From Hyphococcus sp. (lineage in GTDB: Bacteria > Pseudomonadota > Alphaproteobacteria > Caulobacterales > Parvularculaceae), in assembly GCA_028281665.1 (NCBI GenBank), contig JANQJK010000004.1:129165-193164 (forward strand): a stretch of DNA of 64,000 nt. The letters are read 5' to 3'. How positions within the stretch are numbered: position 1 is the stretch's first letter; every line of letters begins with the position of its first letter. A program made the position numbers and the translations under genes. The notes beneath the pieces are model-generated. The model saw nothing but the letters and a program-made list of their open reading frames with translations. It searched no databases and was not told the origin of the DNA. This document shows positions 1-7,710 of this stretch, one piece after another.

Positions 1-2896
1 GCGGATCGCAAAGCCCGACTACGCATATTCCAATCCGGTGGTTTCCGTTGATGCAGAGGCGATTCAGTACTCCGGGCAGACCAATATCACTGACTTGCTG
101 CAAGAATTGCCGGCCTTAACCAGTTCACGCGACACAAGTGTAGAATCCGGTTCGAACGAAACTGTTGGCGGCGCCGGCGTTAATGTTCTCGACCTGCGCA
201 GTCTCGGGACAGACCGTACGCTGGTGCTTGTGAACGGTCGTCGGCATGTGGCTGCGCGGCCCGGCTCGGCGTCCGTCGACACCAACACCATTCCGATCGA
301 TCTCGTTGAGCGCGTCGAAATCGCAACCGGCGGCGCGTCAGCTATTTACGGCGCGGACGGCGTTACCGGCGTCGTCAACTTCGTCATGAAGCGCGACTTT
401 GAAGGGATTGCGATTCGCGGACAAGCGGGATTGACAACCGACGAAGGTGATGCGGACCAACAGCAAATCTCGTTCGTTGTCGGGCAGAATTTTAACGATG
501 ATCGCGGCAATATAGCGCTCGCGTTCGAATTCAATAACTCGGAGCGCCTTCCCGCTTCAGCGCGTGATTTTGCTGGCGGCGGAGCACGCCTTCAGTTCGT
601 TGACAACCCGGGCCTTGTGCCTGGTCAGGAGGCGCTGCAAGCGCAATTCGGGACTGCGACGTTTATTCCACTCAATGACATTGGGTTTAATGACAGCTCC
701 CCTGATTCAGCGGTTTATGTGACGCCGGACTTTGGAATTGACTTTAACGGCACGGGACTGCCCTTTGACGCAGGCAGCCCGTTCTTTATTCCGCCATTTC
801 TTCAGCAAGGCGGCGATGGTTCGTCGCGTGACCGTTTCATCGGCGACCTGCTGTCGGGTCAAAAGCGCTACAACGCCAACCTTCTTGCGAATTATCAGCT
901 CACAGATAATCACCGCGTTTTTGGAGCGTTCAAATATGTTCGTACAGAAACGGAAACACAAAGCCAACCTAGCTTCGATTTCTTCATGGCAATCAGTGAG
1001 GACAATCCATTCATTCCGGCGGCGATTCGCACGCAGCTCGATGCGACGCCATTGACGCTTTCGGAAGCGTTTGGCGGGCCTCGCGGGGTACTGGTCAGCC
1101 GCGATCACTTCGAGGCCGTTCGTGGAAGTTACATTGAGCGCGAGACCATGCGCGGCGAATTCGGATTTGAAGGCGAAATATTCGATAATGTCGATTATTC
1201 GCTTTCATATGTCTACGGACAGTCTAAGGTCGAGGATCTCGCGATCAATAACCGTTTCAATGACCGTCTTGCCGCCGCTCTCGATGCGGTAATTGATCCG
1301 ATGACGGGCCAGCCTACCTGCCGGTCGAACCTTGACCCGACTGCGGTCTCGCCGAATGTCGCCTTTGACGGTTTCCCGCTGCCTGGAAGCTTTACGCCAG
1401 GTCCAAACAGCGGTTGCGCGCCGTTCAATGTCTTTGGCGAAGGCGCGCCGTCGCAGGCGGCTCTCGACTTTGTTTTTCAGGATACCCTGTCAACGTCGAA
1501 GATCACGCAGCATGTGGTCTCGGGCTATGTGGTGACGGACTCGTCAAAATGGTTTGAGTTGCCCGGCGGCCCGGCCGGATTGCTGCTCGGCGGCGAATGG
1601 CGGCGCGAAACCAGCGACGACAACCCTAACGAATTCGACATGGCGGGCCTGACTTTCGGCAATGAGTTATTGCCGGAATTCGGCGAGTTCGAAGTCTATG
1701 AAGGTTATGTTGAGGTCGATCTTCCGATCCTGCGAGACTTGCCGCTTATTCAAAACCTGAACATTGACGGCGCGTTGCGTGTTTCGGACTACACGACGGT
1801 CGGCACGACATTGACGTGGAAGGCGGGGCTTACCCACCAGGTAAACGACACTTTCCGGCTTCGCGGCACCATTGCCGAGGCGGTTCGTGCGCCCAATATT
1901 GGCGAGCTGTTCGATCCAGGCGGGCAAACCTTCCAGTTCATCAACGACCCATGCGATATTTCCAATCTATCGCAGGGCGAAGCGCCGCGGGCTGCAAACT
2001 GCGCCACGCTGCTCAGTGGGTTTGGGGTTGATCCGGCTACCTTTGTCGATCTCAATTCATCGTCGATCGCGGGCACGCTCGAAGGCAATCGTACGTTGAG
2101 CGAAGAAACAGCGCGTACCTATACGGCGGGCATTGTCGTGACGCCGGCTTTTATCGATGGATTGACGATGTCGGCGGACTTCTACGATATCACCATTGAG
2201 AACGCGATTATCACGGCGACGCCGCAGGCGCTGGCCAATCTGTGCGTCGACTCGTCTTCGCTTGATAACCAGTTCTGCGATCAGATCGTCCGCGATCCGA
2301 CGTCGGGCCTTATCGTTGATTTCACGCAGCAGCCGCTCAATGTTGCGCAGATCTCAACACAGGGCTTCGATTTCACCACCTCGTATCGATTTGATCTCGC
2401 CGACAAGCTGGGCGTTGACGGCGACTGGGGCGGCGTCAACATGCGGCTCGTCGGGAACCATCTTCGCAAGCTCGATTTCATCAATTTCCCAGGCGACGAC
2501 GTTGATTCCGACCTCGGCGAATCAGACGCCGATGAAGGGTTCCGCGGTCCGCGCTGGCAGCTCAGCTTCGACGCAACCTGGCGTCGCGGCCCGCTTTCTG
2601 CGAATTACGGGTTTACCTATTTTTCCAGAACGCTGCGCGCGTCAGACACGGCGACACGCAACGATCCCACCATCTATCCGCCTGAATTCATCCGACACAG
2701 GCGTCTGTTTACGCATGATGCGCAGGTTCGTTACGACATAAGCGATCAGTTCCAGGTATATGTCGGCGCTAACAATATCTTTGACCAGGAGCCCGATGTC
2801 GGCGAGACGTTTTTCCCGGTGAGCGCTGTAGGCCGATATGTCTACGCAGGTTTCCAGGCGAATTTAGGCGGCTTTTCAGATCTTAATCCGTTCTGA
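1..2896 (+). CDS. TonB-dependent outer-membrane receptor (5' end outside window)
   Basis: This is an outer-membrane beta-barrel receptor for energy-dependent uptake of a large substrate that cannot be predicted here. The reading frame is open from base 2 (RIAKPDYAYSNPVV...), so the gene starts upstream and the GTG at 38 is not its start. Visible are the plug domain with the classic stretch IPIDLVERVEIATGGASAIY followed by GADGVTGVVNF, a long barrel region, and a C-terminus ending in aromatic F (LGGFSDLNPF), as expected for BamA-dependent insertion. The style, with short acidic loops and a plug starting 'S.VVSVDAEAIQ', is that of the large receptors of Caulobacterales and Sphingomonadales. Signal peptide and any TonB box lie outside the window. 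It is followed by a strong terminator and is convergent with the mla genes. Family assignment is secure; substrate unknown. Confidence 0.95.
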   Translation, partial: RIAKPDYAYSNPVVSVDAEAIQYSGQTNITDLLQELPALTSSRDTSVESGSNETVGGAGVNVLDLRSLGTDRTLVLVNGRRHVAARPGSASVDTNTIPIDLVERVEIATGGASAIYGADGVTGVVNFVMKRDFEGIAIRGQAGLTTDEGDADQQQISFVVGQNFNDDRGNIALAFEFNNSERLPASARDFAGGGARLQFVDNPGLVPGQEALQAQFGTATFIPLNDIGFNDSSPDSAVYVTPDFGIDFNGTGLPFDAGSPFFIPPFLQQGGDGSSRDRFIGDLLSGQKRYNANLLANYQLTDNHRVFGAFKYVRTETETQSQPSFDFFMAISEDNPFIPAAIRTQLDATPLTLSEAFGGPRGVLVSRDHFEAVRGSYIERETMRGEFGFEGEIFDNVDYSLSYVYGQSKVEDLAINNRFNDRLAAALDAVIDPMTGQPTCRSNLDPTAVSPNVAFDGFPLPGSFTPGPNSGCAPFNVFGEGAPSQAALDFVFQDTLSTSKITQHVVSGYVVTDSSKWFELPGGPAGLLLGGEWRRETSDDNPNEFDMAGLTFGNELLPEFGEFEVYEGYVEVDLPILRDLPLIQNLNIDGALRVSDYTTVGTTLTWKAGLTHQVNDTFRLRGTIAEAVRAPNIGELFDPGGQTFQFINDPCDISNLSQGEAPRAANCATLLSGFGVDPATFVDLNSSSIAGTLEGNRTLSEETARTYTAGIVVTPAFIDGLTMSADFYDITIENAIITATPQALANLCVDSSSLDNQFCDQIVRDPTSGLIVDFTQQPLNVAQISTQGFDFTTSYRFDLADKLGVDGDWGGVNMRLVGNHLRKLDFINFPGDDVDSDLGESDADEGFRGPRWQLSFDATWRRGPLSANYGFTYFSRTLRASDTATRNDPTIYPPEFIRHRRLFTHDAQVRYDISDQFQVYVGANNIFDQEPDVGETFFPVSAVGRYVYAGFQANLGGFSDLNPF

Positions 2897-2921
2897 TAGT
2901 TTGACAGACCTTGCAAAAAGA

Positions 2922-2957
2922 AAAGCCGCCTTCGGCAATACCGAAGGCGGCTTTTTT
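2922..2957. terminator. Bidirectional intrinsic terminator between receptor gene and mlaC
   Basis: A 14-bp perfect stem (AAAGCCGCCTTCGG / CCGAAGGCGGCTTT) with a 5-nt loop is followed by a T-run on the plus strand. It is preceded by an A-rich run that becomes a T-run on the minus strand, so it can end both the receptor transcript and the convergent mlaA-mlaC transcript. Confidence 0.9.
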
Positions 2958-2994
2958 GTCGCTGCCTGACGCTTGAGTTGCGTGATTGTCTGCG

Positions 2995-3603
2995 TCAGTC
3001 GCCCGTCTTTTCTGCCAGTTCTGTGATCAGCGCGTCAATTCCCGCCGGCGGTCCGCCGTTGTTGGCGATCACCGATCCGAAGGTGGTGCGCTGTTCCAAC
3101 GCCAGCCAGACATTGTCCGCGCCGGCGTCGACAATCGCCAGCGCGCCGTCGCGGTTTCGATAAACGCGCCAATGGACGACGGTATCGGCAAAATCGGATC
3201 CCGGTCTCGCGTTCGCTATTTTTGAGTTGACGATGATATCCCGTTCGGATCGGTCGACCGATCCGGTCACGGCGAGTTTCTCGCCAGCGTATTCTGAAAG
3301 GATGTTCTGGTAGACCTGCGTCGCATACTTCCGAAACAGCGGATCGTACGCGGCCCTTTGTTCGTCGGTGAGCTTGCGCGCATACTGGCCGAGGACAAAC
3401 CGGCTGACGCGGCGCATGTCCACATACTCGTCGACAAGCTCCGCAATGCCGTCAAATCGTTCCTTTTCAGTTGGTGCAGCGAGGTGCGGCTCGGCTTGAT
3501 CCAGGATCCCTTGTACAAAGAGTTCCTCCTCATCGCCCGCGGCGGCCGCGGAAAATATACCGAGTGCGGCGACGCCGCCGAGAAAGGCTTTGAAAAACTT
3601 CAT
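2995..3603 (-). CDS. mlaC: MlaC-type phospholipid-binding periplasmic protein
   Basis: This is a periplasmic carrier of the Mla pathway, which shuttles phospholipids between the outer-membrane MlaA complex and the inner-membrane MlaFEDB transporter. The protein begins MKFFKAFLGGVAALGIFSAAAAG, a typical Sec signal peptide, followed by a Ttg2D/MlaC fold (residues about 25-200) with the family-typical FVLGQYARKLTDEQRAAY and VYRNRDGALAIVDAGADNVWLALEQRTTF stretches. The ATG at 3603 is preceded by GGGAG at good spacing; a TTG five codons upstream is a less likely start. It lies 24 nt downstream of mlaA, so the two form an operon. The mlaFED genes are not in this window. Confidence 0.9.
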   Translation of the reverse strand: MKFFKAFLGGVAALGIFSAAAAGDEEELFVQGILDQAEPHLAAPTEKERFDGIAELVDEYVDMRRVSRFVLGQYARKLTDEQRAAYDPLFRKYATQVYQNILSEYAGEKLAVTGSVDRSERDIIVNSKIANARPGSDFADTVVHWRVYRNRDGALAIVDAGADNVWLALEQRTTFGSVIANNGGPPAGIDALITELAEKTGD

Positions 3604-3627
3604 GAAAAAGACTCCCAATGGGACGCT

Positions 3628-4443
3628 CTATTCAAGGTCGTCGAATTCTTCGAAGTCGCCGATATCAGGCAGATCGTCGAAATTGGTGCGGCCGTTGGCG
3701 ATTTCGCGCTTGCGCGCTTGCAAATAGAAAGAGCGGAACGAGGCGTATTCATCCAGGGAGTTGGCCCTGATCTCTTCAAGCGGTTCGATCAACGGTTCCC
3801 TTATGGAGATGCCCGACACGCCGGCGCGCGAATACCGGAACAGCGATGCGGCATCGGTACGGATCCAGATCGCCGGATCCATGGCAAGGCCTGTGCCAGC
3901 GCCGAAGCCGTCTCGGAGCGTGCTCGGGCCAAAGACCGGCAAGATCAGGTAGGGGCCGGAATCGACGCCCCAGACGGCGAGCGTTTGGCCAAAATCCTCT
4001 GAGTGCTGAGGAATGCCAATGCGCTCGGCCGGATCGCCCATGCCGCCAAAGCCAACGGTCGTATTGATAACGAAGCGGCTTGCCGTATTGCCCGCTCGCT
4101 TGAATTCGCCCTGAAGGAGATCGTTTATCAGGACAACCGGCGTCTTCAGGTTATCGAGAAAATTTCGAATGCCCCTGCGCTGCTTTTTGAATGTTACAGC
4201 GCGATAAAGCTGCGCGGCCGGCGCCAGCACAACGCCATCGATGGCGTTGTTAAGACCGAACATCTTTCGATTGAATCCTTCCCACGGGTCGACCGCAGCG
4301 CCTTCTTCGGCGCTGACCGCCTCGGCGTCGGCGACAATCGCTTCCGTGTCTTCAATGTCCGATAGCTGCGCCATGGCGCTTGCCGGCAAAACAAAGACGG
4401 CGCAAGCGGCCATCGCCGCGAACTTGATCAGCCCTTTTGGCAC
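3628..4443 (-). CDS. mlaA: MlaA/VacJ family outer-membrane lipid-asymmetry protein
   Basis: MlaA extracts mislocalised phospholipids from the outer leaflet of the outer membrane and passes them to MlaC. The family core is plain: DPWEGFNRKMFGLNNAID, RNFLDNLKTPVVLINDLLQG, and DFGQTLAVWGVDSGPYLILPVFGPSTLRDG. The chosen start is the GTG at 4443, which has a GAGGGAGA ribosome site 8 nt upstream and gives a clean signal peptide (MPKGLIKFAAMAACAVFVLPASAMAQ). A longer in-frame start at 4482 would put charged residues before it. Most family members are lipoproteins, but this one has no convincing lipobox: the only early Cys lies inside the short hydrophobic core, and the cleavage site looks like signal peptidase I (ASAMA-Q). 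The acidic C-terminus (DIGDFEEFDDLE) is a tail of unknown role. Confidence 0.92.
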   Translation of the reverse strand: MPKGLIKFAAMAACAVFVLPASAMAQLSDIEDTEAIVADAEAVSAEEGAAVDPWEGFNRKMFGLNNAIDGVVLAPAAQLYRAVTFKKQRRGIRNFLDNLKTPVVLINDLLQGEFKRAGNTASRFVINTTVGFGGMGDPAERIGIPQHSEDFGQTLAVWGVDSGPYLILPVFGPSTLRDGFGAGTGLAMDPAIWIRTDAASLFRYSRAGVSGISIREPLIEPLEEIRANSLDEYASFRSFYLQARKREIANGRTNFDDLPDIGDFEEFDDLE

Positions 4444-4574
4444 CGATTGGTCTCCCTCTGGATCGAAAGCATCGCCCGACAAAGTGGCGAATCGAGGTCA
4501 GGATATAGGCTCCGGCGCGACGATCACAATCAACTATTGCGACAGGCGCCCCATGCCCGGCGAAAGCTTGCCAT

Positions 4575-4596
4575 CATATAAAGATATCTTTATATG
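4575..4596. promoter_or_regulatory. Perfect 22-bp palindromic operator before the methionine operon
   Basis: Left half CATATAAAGAT is followed directly by its exact reverse complement ATCTTTATATG. The site ends 31 nt before the ATG of the ArsR-methyltransferase gene and stands out as AT-rich in GC-rich DNA. Size, symmetry and place fit an ArsR-family dimer operator, so autoregulation by the downstream gene product is likely (inference). Confidence 0.8.
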
Positions 4597-4627
4597 TCTT
4601 CGGATCGCAATCGAGGCCTGACGCCGA

Positions 4628-5641
4628 ATGTCGACCCTGGACGCCGCTCTCAGCGTTTTTCGCGCCATTGGCGAGGAAACGCGCCTGCGCATCATGGCGC
4701 TGCTCGCCCGCGGAGAGCTTACCGTGAGCGAGCTCACGCAGATATTGGGGCAGAGTCAGCCCCGGGTCAGTCGCCACCTGAAAATACTGGCCGACGCCGG
4801 CCTCATTGAGCGCCACCGGGAAGGGGCGTGGATGTTCTACCGCGTTTCCGGCGCCGCGGCGGCGAACCCTGCCCACGCGGCCCTCATCGGCGCGGTGGGC
4901 GCCGTGGGCGAGGGGACCGACCGCATCGTCGCGCGCGACGCGGAGCGTTTTGCCCAGAGCCGACAGGCGCGGGCCGATCTTGCCGCGCAATACTTCCAGG
5001 ACAATGCGGCGGAGTGGAACCGCGTGCGCGCATTGCATTTGCCGGATTCAGATATCGAAACCCGCATGGTCGAGATGGCCGGCGACGGACCGTTTGACGT
5101 CTTCGTCGACCTCGGCACCGGCACGGGGCGCATGCTTGAACTCTTTGCCGACCGTTTCGCGCAAGGCGTCGGGTATGACGTTTCCCACGAAATGCTGGCG
5201 ATCGCGCGCACCAATCTCGAAACAGCCGGCGTTTCCCATGCGCAGGCGCGCCATGGAGATCTTTTCTCGCTGCCCGTGGAAAGCGGGACGGCGGATATCG
5301 TCTGTGTGCATCATGTGTTGCACTATCTTGCGGAGCCGGACGCCGCTGTCGTTGAGGCGGCGCGCATCCTCAAGCCCGGCGGTCGGCTCATCATTTCCGA
5401 TTTTGCACCCCATGATCTTGAGTTTCTGCGTGAGGAACACGCCCATCGCCGCCTCGGCTTCGCTGACGAGGAAGTGCGGAACTGGTGCGCCGCGGCCAAT
5501 CTGAAACTTGAAAGAACCGAAACCCTCTCTCCGTCTACCGCGACTTTGAAAAAAGGCGACAAACAGAAACTGACGGTAAAAATCTGGCTTTGCGCCGCGC
5601 CGGCCGGCGTCAAACGGTTGCGCGCGCGCAGCGCCGCCTGA
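4628..5641 (+). CDS. ArsR-family HTH regulator fused to a SAM-dependent methyltransferase domain
   Basis: The N-terminus (residues about 5-80) is an ArsR winged helix: EETRLRIMALLARGELTVSEL, then QSQPRVSRHLKILADAGLIERHREG with a recognition helix, and no evident metal-binding cysteines. Residues about 150-270 form a class I methyltransferase with the SAM-binding motif DLGTGTGRMLELFADRF, then DLFSLPVESGTADIVCVHHVLHYL and ARILKPGGRLIISDF. It is the first gene of a tight methionine operon (13 nt before metF) and sits behind a perfect palindrome. Together this suggests a repressor that senses S-adenosylmethionine or S-adenosylhomocysteine through a methyltransferase-like domain; such fusions beside metF are known in Alphaproteobacteria. 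Whether it still methylates anything cannot be told. Function is inference; domain calls are secure. Confidence 0.85.
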   Translation: MSTLDAALSVFRAIGEETRLRIMALLARGELTVSELTQILGQSQPRVSRHLKILADAGLIERHREGAWMFYRVSGAAAANPAHAALIGAVGAVGEGTDRIVARDAERFAQSRQARADLAAQYFQDNAAEWNRVRALHLPDSDIETRMVEMAGDGPFDVFVDLGTGTGRMLELFADRFAQGVGYDVSHEMLAIARTNLETAGVSHAQARHGDLFSLPVESGTADIVCVHHVLHYLAEPDAAVVEAARILKPGGRLIISDFAPHDLEFLREEHAHRRLGFADEEVRNWCAAANLKLERTETLSPSTATLKKGDKQKLTVKIWLCAAPAGVKRLRARSAA

Positions 5642-5654
5642 ACAGGAATTCAAA

Positions 5655-6530
5655 ATGTCAGCGCTACACGTATCGTTCGAGTTTTTTCCGCCGAAAACGG
5701 ACAAGATGCAGGAAACCCTGTGGTCGACCGTTGAAAAACTGGCGCCGCTTGGGCCGGACTTCGTCTCGGTAACCTATGGCGCCGGCGGCTCGACCCGTGC
5801 GCGCACGCACGAAACGGTTGCGCGCATCATTCGCGAGACGGCGTTGCCGGTGGCGGCGCACTTAACATGCGTTGCGGCGACGCGCGAAGAGGTTGACGCG
5901 GTGGTCAAGGAGTACTGGGTGGCGGGCGTGAAACACATTGTGGCCCTGCGCGGCGATCCGCCGGGCGGCCCCGGCGATCCTTATGAGCCTCATCCGGGCG
6001 GTTACGCCAACGCCGCAGAACTTGCCGCCGGGGCGCGCAAGATTGCGCCGTTCGAGATAACCGTTGGCTGCTATCCGGAGAAGCACCCGGACTCGCCGTC
6101 GCTTGCGGCCGATATCGATCACCTCAAGCGCAAGATCGACGCCGGCGCGACCCGGGCCGTTACGCAGTTCTTTTACGACAACACCGTTTACCTGCGTTAC
6201 CTCGAAGCGGTGCGCAAAGCCGGGGTGACGATCCCGATCGTGCCGGGACTGATGCCGGTGACGAATTTTGCGGGGCTTCGTAAGATGGCCGATGTCTGCG
6301 GCGCTACATTGCCCGGCCGGCTGGTGAAACTGTTTCAAAATCTCGACGCCGATCCGCAAACGCGAGACTTGATTTCCGCAACCGTCGCCGCGGAGCAATG
6401 CCTCGACCTTGCCGAGGAAGGCGTCGATCACTTTCACTTTTACACGCTGAACCGGGACAAGCTTGCCTATGCGCTCTGCCACATGCTGGGCGTTCGTCCG
6501 AAACCGACCGCAGCCGTCAGCGCCGCGTGA
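5655..6530 (+). CDS. metF: 5,10-methylenetetrahydrofolate reductase
   Basis: MetF reduces methylene-THF to methyl-THF with FAD, supplying the methyl group for methionine synthase. At 291 residues it is a complete single-domain bacterial enzyme. Family signatures include VSFEFFPPKTDKMQETLW at the start, FVSVTYGAGGSTRARTHE, HIVALRGDPPGG, YPEKHPDSPS, GATRAVTQFFYDN and GLMPVTNF. ATG start 14 nt after the stop of the regulator gene, with AGGA just upstream. The operon ends with metH, so enzyme and consumer of methyl-THF are co-transcribed. Confidence 0.97.
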   Translation: MSALHVSFEFFPPKTDKMQETLWSTVEKLAPLGPDFVSVTYGAGGSTRARTHETVARIIRETALPVAAHLTCVAATREEVDAVVKEYWVAGVKHIVALRGDPPGGPGDPYEPHPGGYANAAELAAGARKIAPFEITVGCYPEKHPDSPSLAADIDHLKRKIDAGATRAVTQFFYDNTVYLRYLEAVRKAGVTIPIVPGLMPVTNFAGLRKMADVCGATLPGRLVKLFQNLDADPQTRDLISATVAAEQCLDLAEEGVDHFHFYTLNRDKLAYALCHMLGVRPKPTAAVSAA

Positions 6531-6533
6531 TTG

Positions 6534-7124
6534 ATGTCGCTCGCCCGCGTCACCCTTGAGAATGCTTTCGTTCGTCTCGATCCGTTAGAGGAGGCGCATC
6601 GCGAGCCCCTGCGCATCGCGGGCGACAATCCGGATCTGTGGCGCTTTGCCTATATCAACCAGTACGGGAAAGACTTCGACGCCTGGATGGAAAACCGTCT
6701 GGTCGATGGGCCCGCCGCCGGCGATCTGACATTTGCGGTTTTTGACAAGCGGTCCGACCGCTTTGTCGGTTCGTCCAGTTACCTCATGACTTCGCTGGCT
6801 CACAAACGCATCGAAATCGGATGGACGTGGTACGAAAAGGCTGTCTGGGCGAGCGCCGTTAATCCGGCCTGCAAGATGCTTATGCTGTCCCACGGGTTTG
6901 ATGAGCTGGGTTTAAACCGTATTGAGTTCAAGCTCGATGCAACGAATGAACGGTCCTGGCGCGCCGTTGAGCGGCTCGGTGCAAAACATGAAGGCGTTCA
7001 CCGCGCGCATATGGTGATGCCCGAAGGGCGCATACGGGATTCCGCGTATTTCAGCATCGTCAGGGACAAGTGGCCGGTCGTGAAGGCGGGGCTTGAGACC
7101 CGCCTCTCGGCGTTCGGCGAATAA
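6534..7124 (+). CDS. GNAT-family N-acetyltransferase (RimJ/RimL type)
   Basis: A 196-residue acetyltransferase of the RimJ/RimL-like group, which transfers acetyl from acetyl-CoA to amines such as protein N-termini. Family features are the opening LENAFVRLDPLEEAHREPL, the core strand RIEIGWTWYEK, and the closing LNRIEFKLDATNERSWRAVERLGAKHEGVHRAHMVMPEGRIRDSAYFSI. The ATG at 6534 lies 3 nt after the metF stop; an in-frame TTG directly before it is less likely. It is embedded in the methionine operon between metF and metH, in the place where related genomes often carry the homocysteine-binding half of metH. Substrate unknown. Confidence 0.88.
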   Translation: MSLARVTLENAFVRLDPLEEAHREPLRIAGDNPDLWRFAYINQYGKDFDAWMENRLVDGPAAGDLTFAVFDKRSDRFVGSSSYLMTSLAHKRIEIGWTWYEKAVWASAVNPACKMLMLSHGFDELGLNRIEFKLDATNERSWRAVERLGAKHEGVHRAHMVMPEGRIRDSAYFSIVRDKWPVVKAGLETRLSAFGE

Positions 7125-7142
7125 CAGTCAAGGGATTTCGCG

Positions 7143-7700
7143 ATGGGAAAGATTTACGACCGCCTTGAAGACAAACACGTCGCCTTTATCGGTGAGCAGA
7201 AAATGTTTTTCGTGGCAACCGCGCCCACAGCCGGCGACGGACACGTCAACGTTTCGCCGAAGGGGTATGACAGTCTTCGCATCGTCAACGACCGATGCGT
7301 GGAATGGGTCGACCTCGGCGGCTCCGGTATCGAGACGCAGGCGCACCTCCAGGAGAATGGCCGCATCACACTTATGTTCTGCGCCTTTGACGGGGCGGCG
7401 AACATCCTGCGCATCTATGGGCGCGGAACGGCGATCGACTTTGACCACCCTGAGTTTGACGAGGCCATGGCTGCGTTTCCGGCGTTTGAACGCGCCCGCG
7501 CAGTGATCCGCATCGATATTACGCGCGTCGCGGACAGCTGCGGCTGGGGCGTGCCGTTTTATGAATTCAAGGGCGACCGCGAGCAGCTTCAGCGCTGGGC
7601 CGACAACAAGCCGTTGGATGAATGGCGCGAGAAAAGATACGCGTCGAACGCTGAATCCATTGATGGCCTTCCCGGCTTAACCGGCGCGCCGCGCAAATAG
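7143..7700 (+). CDS. Pyridoxamine 5'-phosphate oxidase-like flavoprotein
   Basis: A 185-residue protein of the PNPOx-like split-barrel superfamily: [46 protein letters not shown], and GRGTAID. These proteins usually bind FMN, sometimes F420 or heme. It lacks the C-terminal dimerisation segment expected of true PdxH, so it is not a confident vitamin B6 enzyme. It is placed 18 nt after the GNAT gene and 10 nt before metH, so it is co-transcribed with methionine genes. The SD (AAGGGA) lies about 8 nt before the ATG. A redox role linked to cobalamin or folate is only a guess from context. Confidence 0.85.
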   Translation: MGKIYDRLEDKHVAFIGEQKMFFVATAPTAGDGHVNVSPKGYDSLRIVNDRCVEWVDLGGSGIETQAHLQENGRITLMFCAFDGAANILRIYGRGTAIDFDHPEFDEAMAAFPAFERARAVIRIDITRVADSCGWGVPFYEFKGDREQLQRWADNKPLDEWREKRYASNAESIDGLPGLTGAPRK

Positions 7701-7710
7701 GAACAACAAA

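Noticed and set aside
5642-7710. SAM, SAH or cobalamin riboswitch in the methionine operon
   Set aside because: Gaps between genes are only 3-18 nt and the 145-nt leader before the operon shows only the palindrome, with no recognisable B12-box or SAM-riboswitch core.
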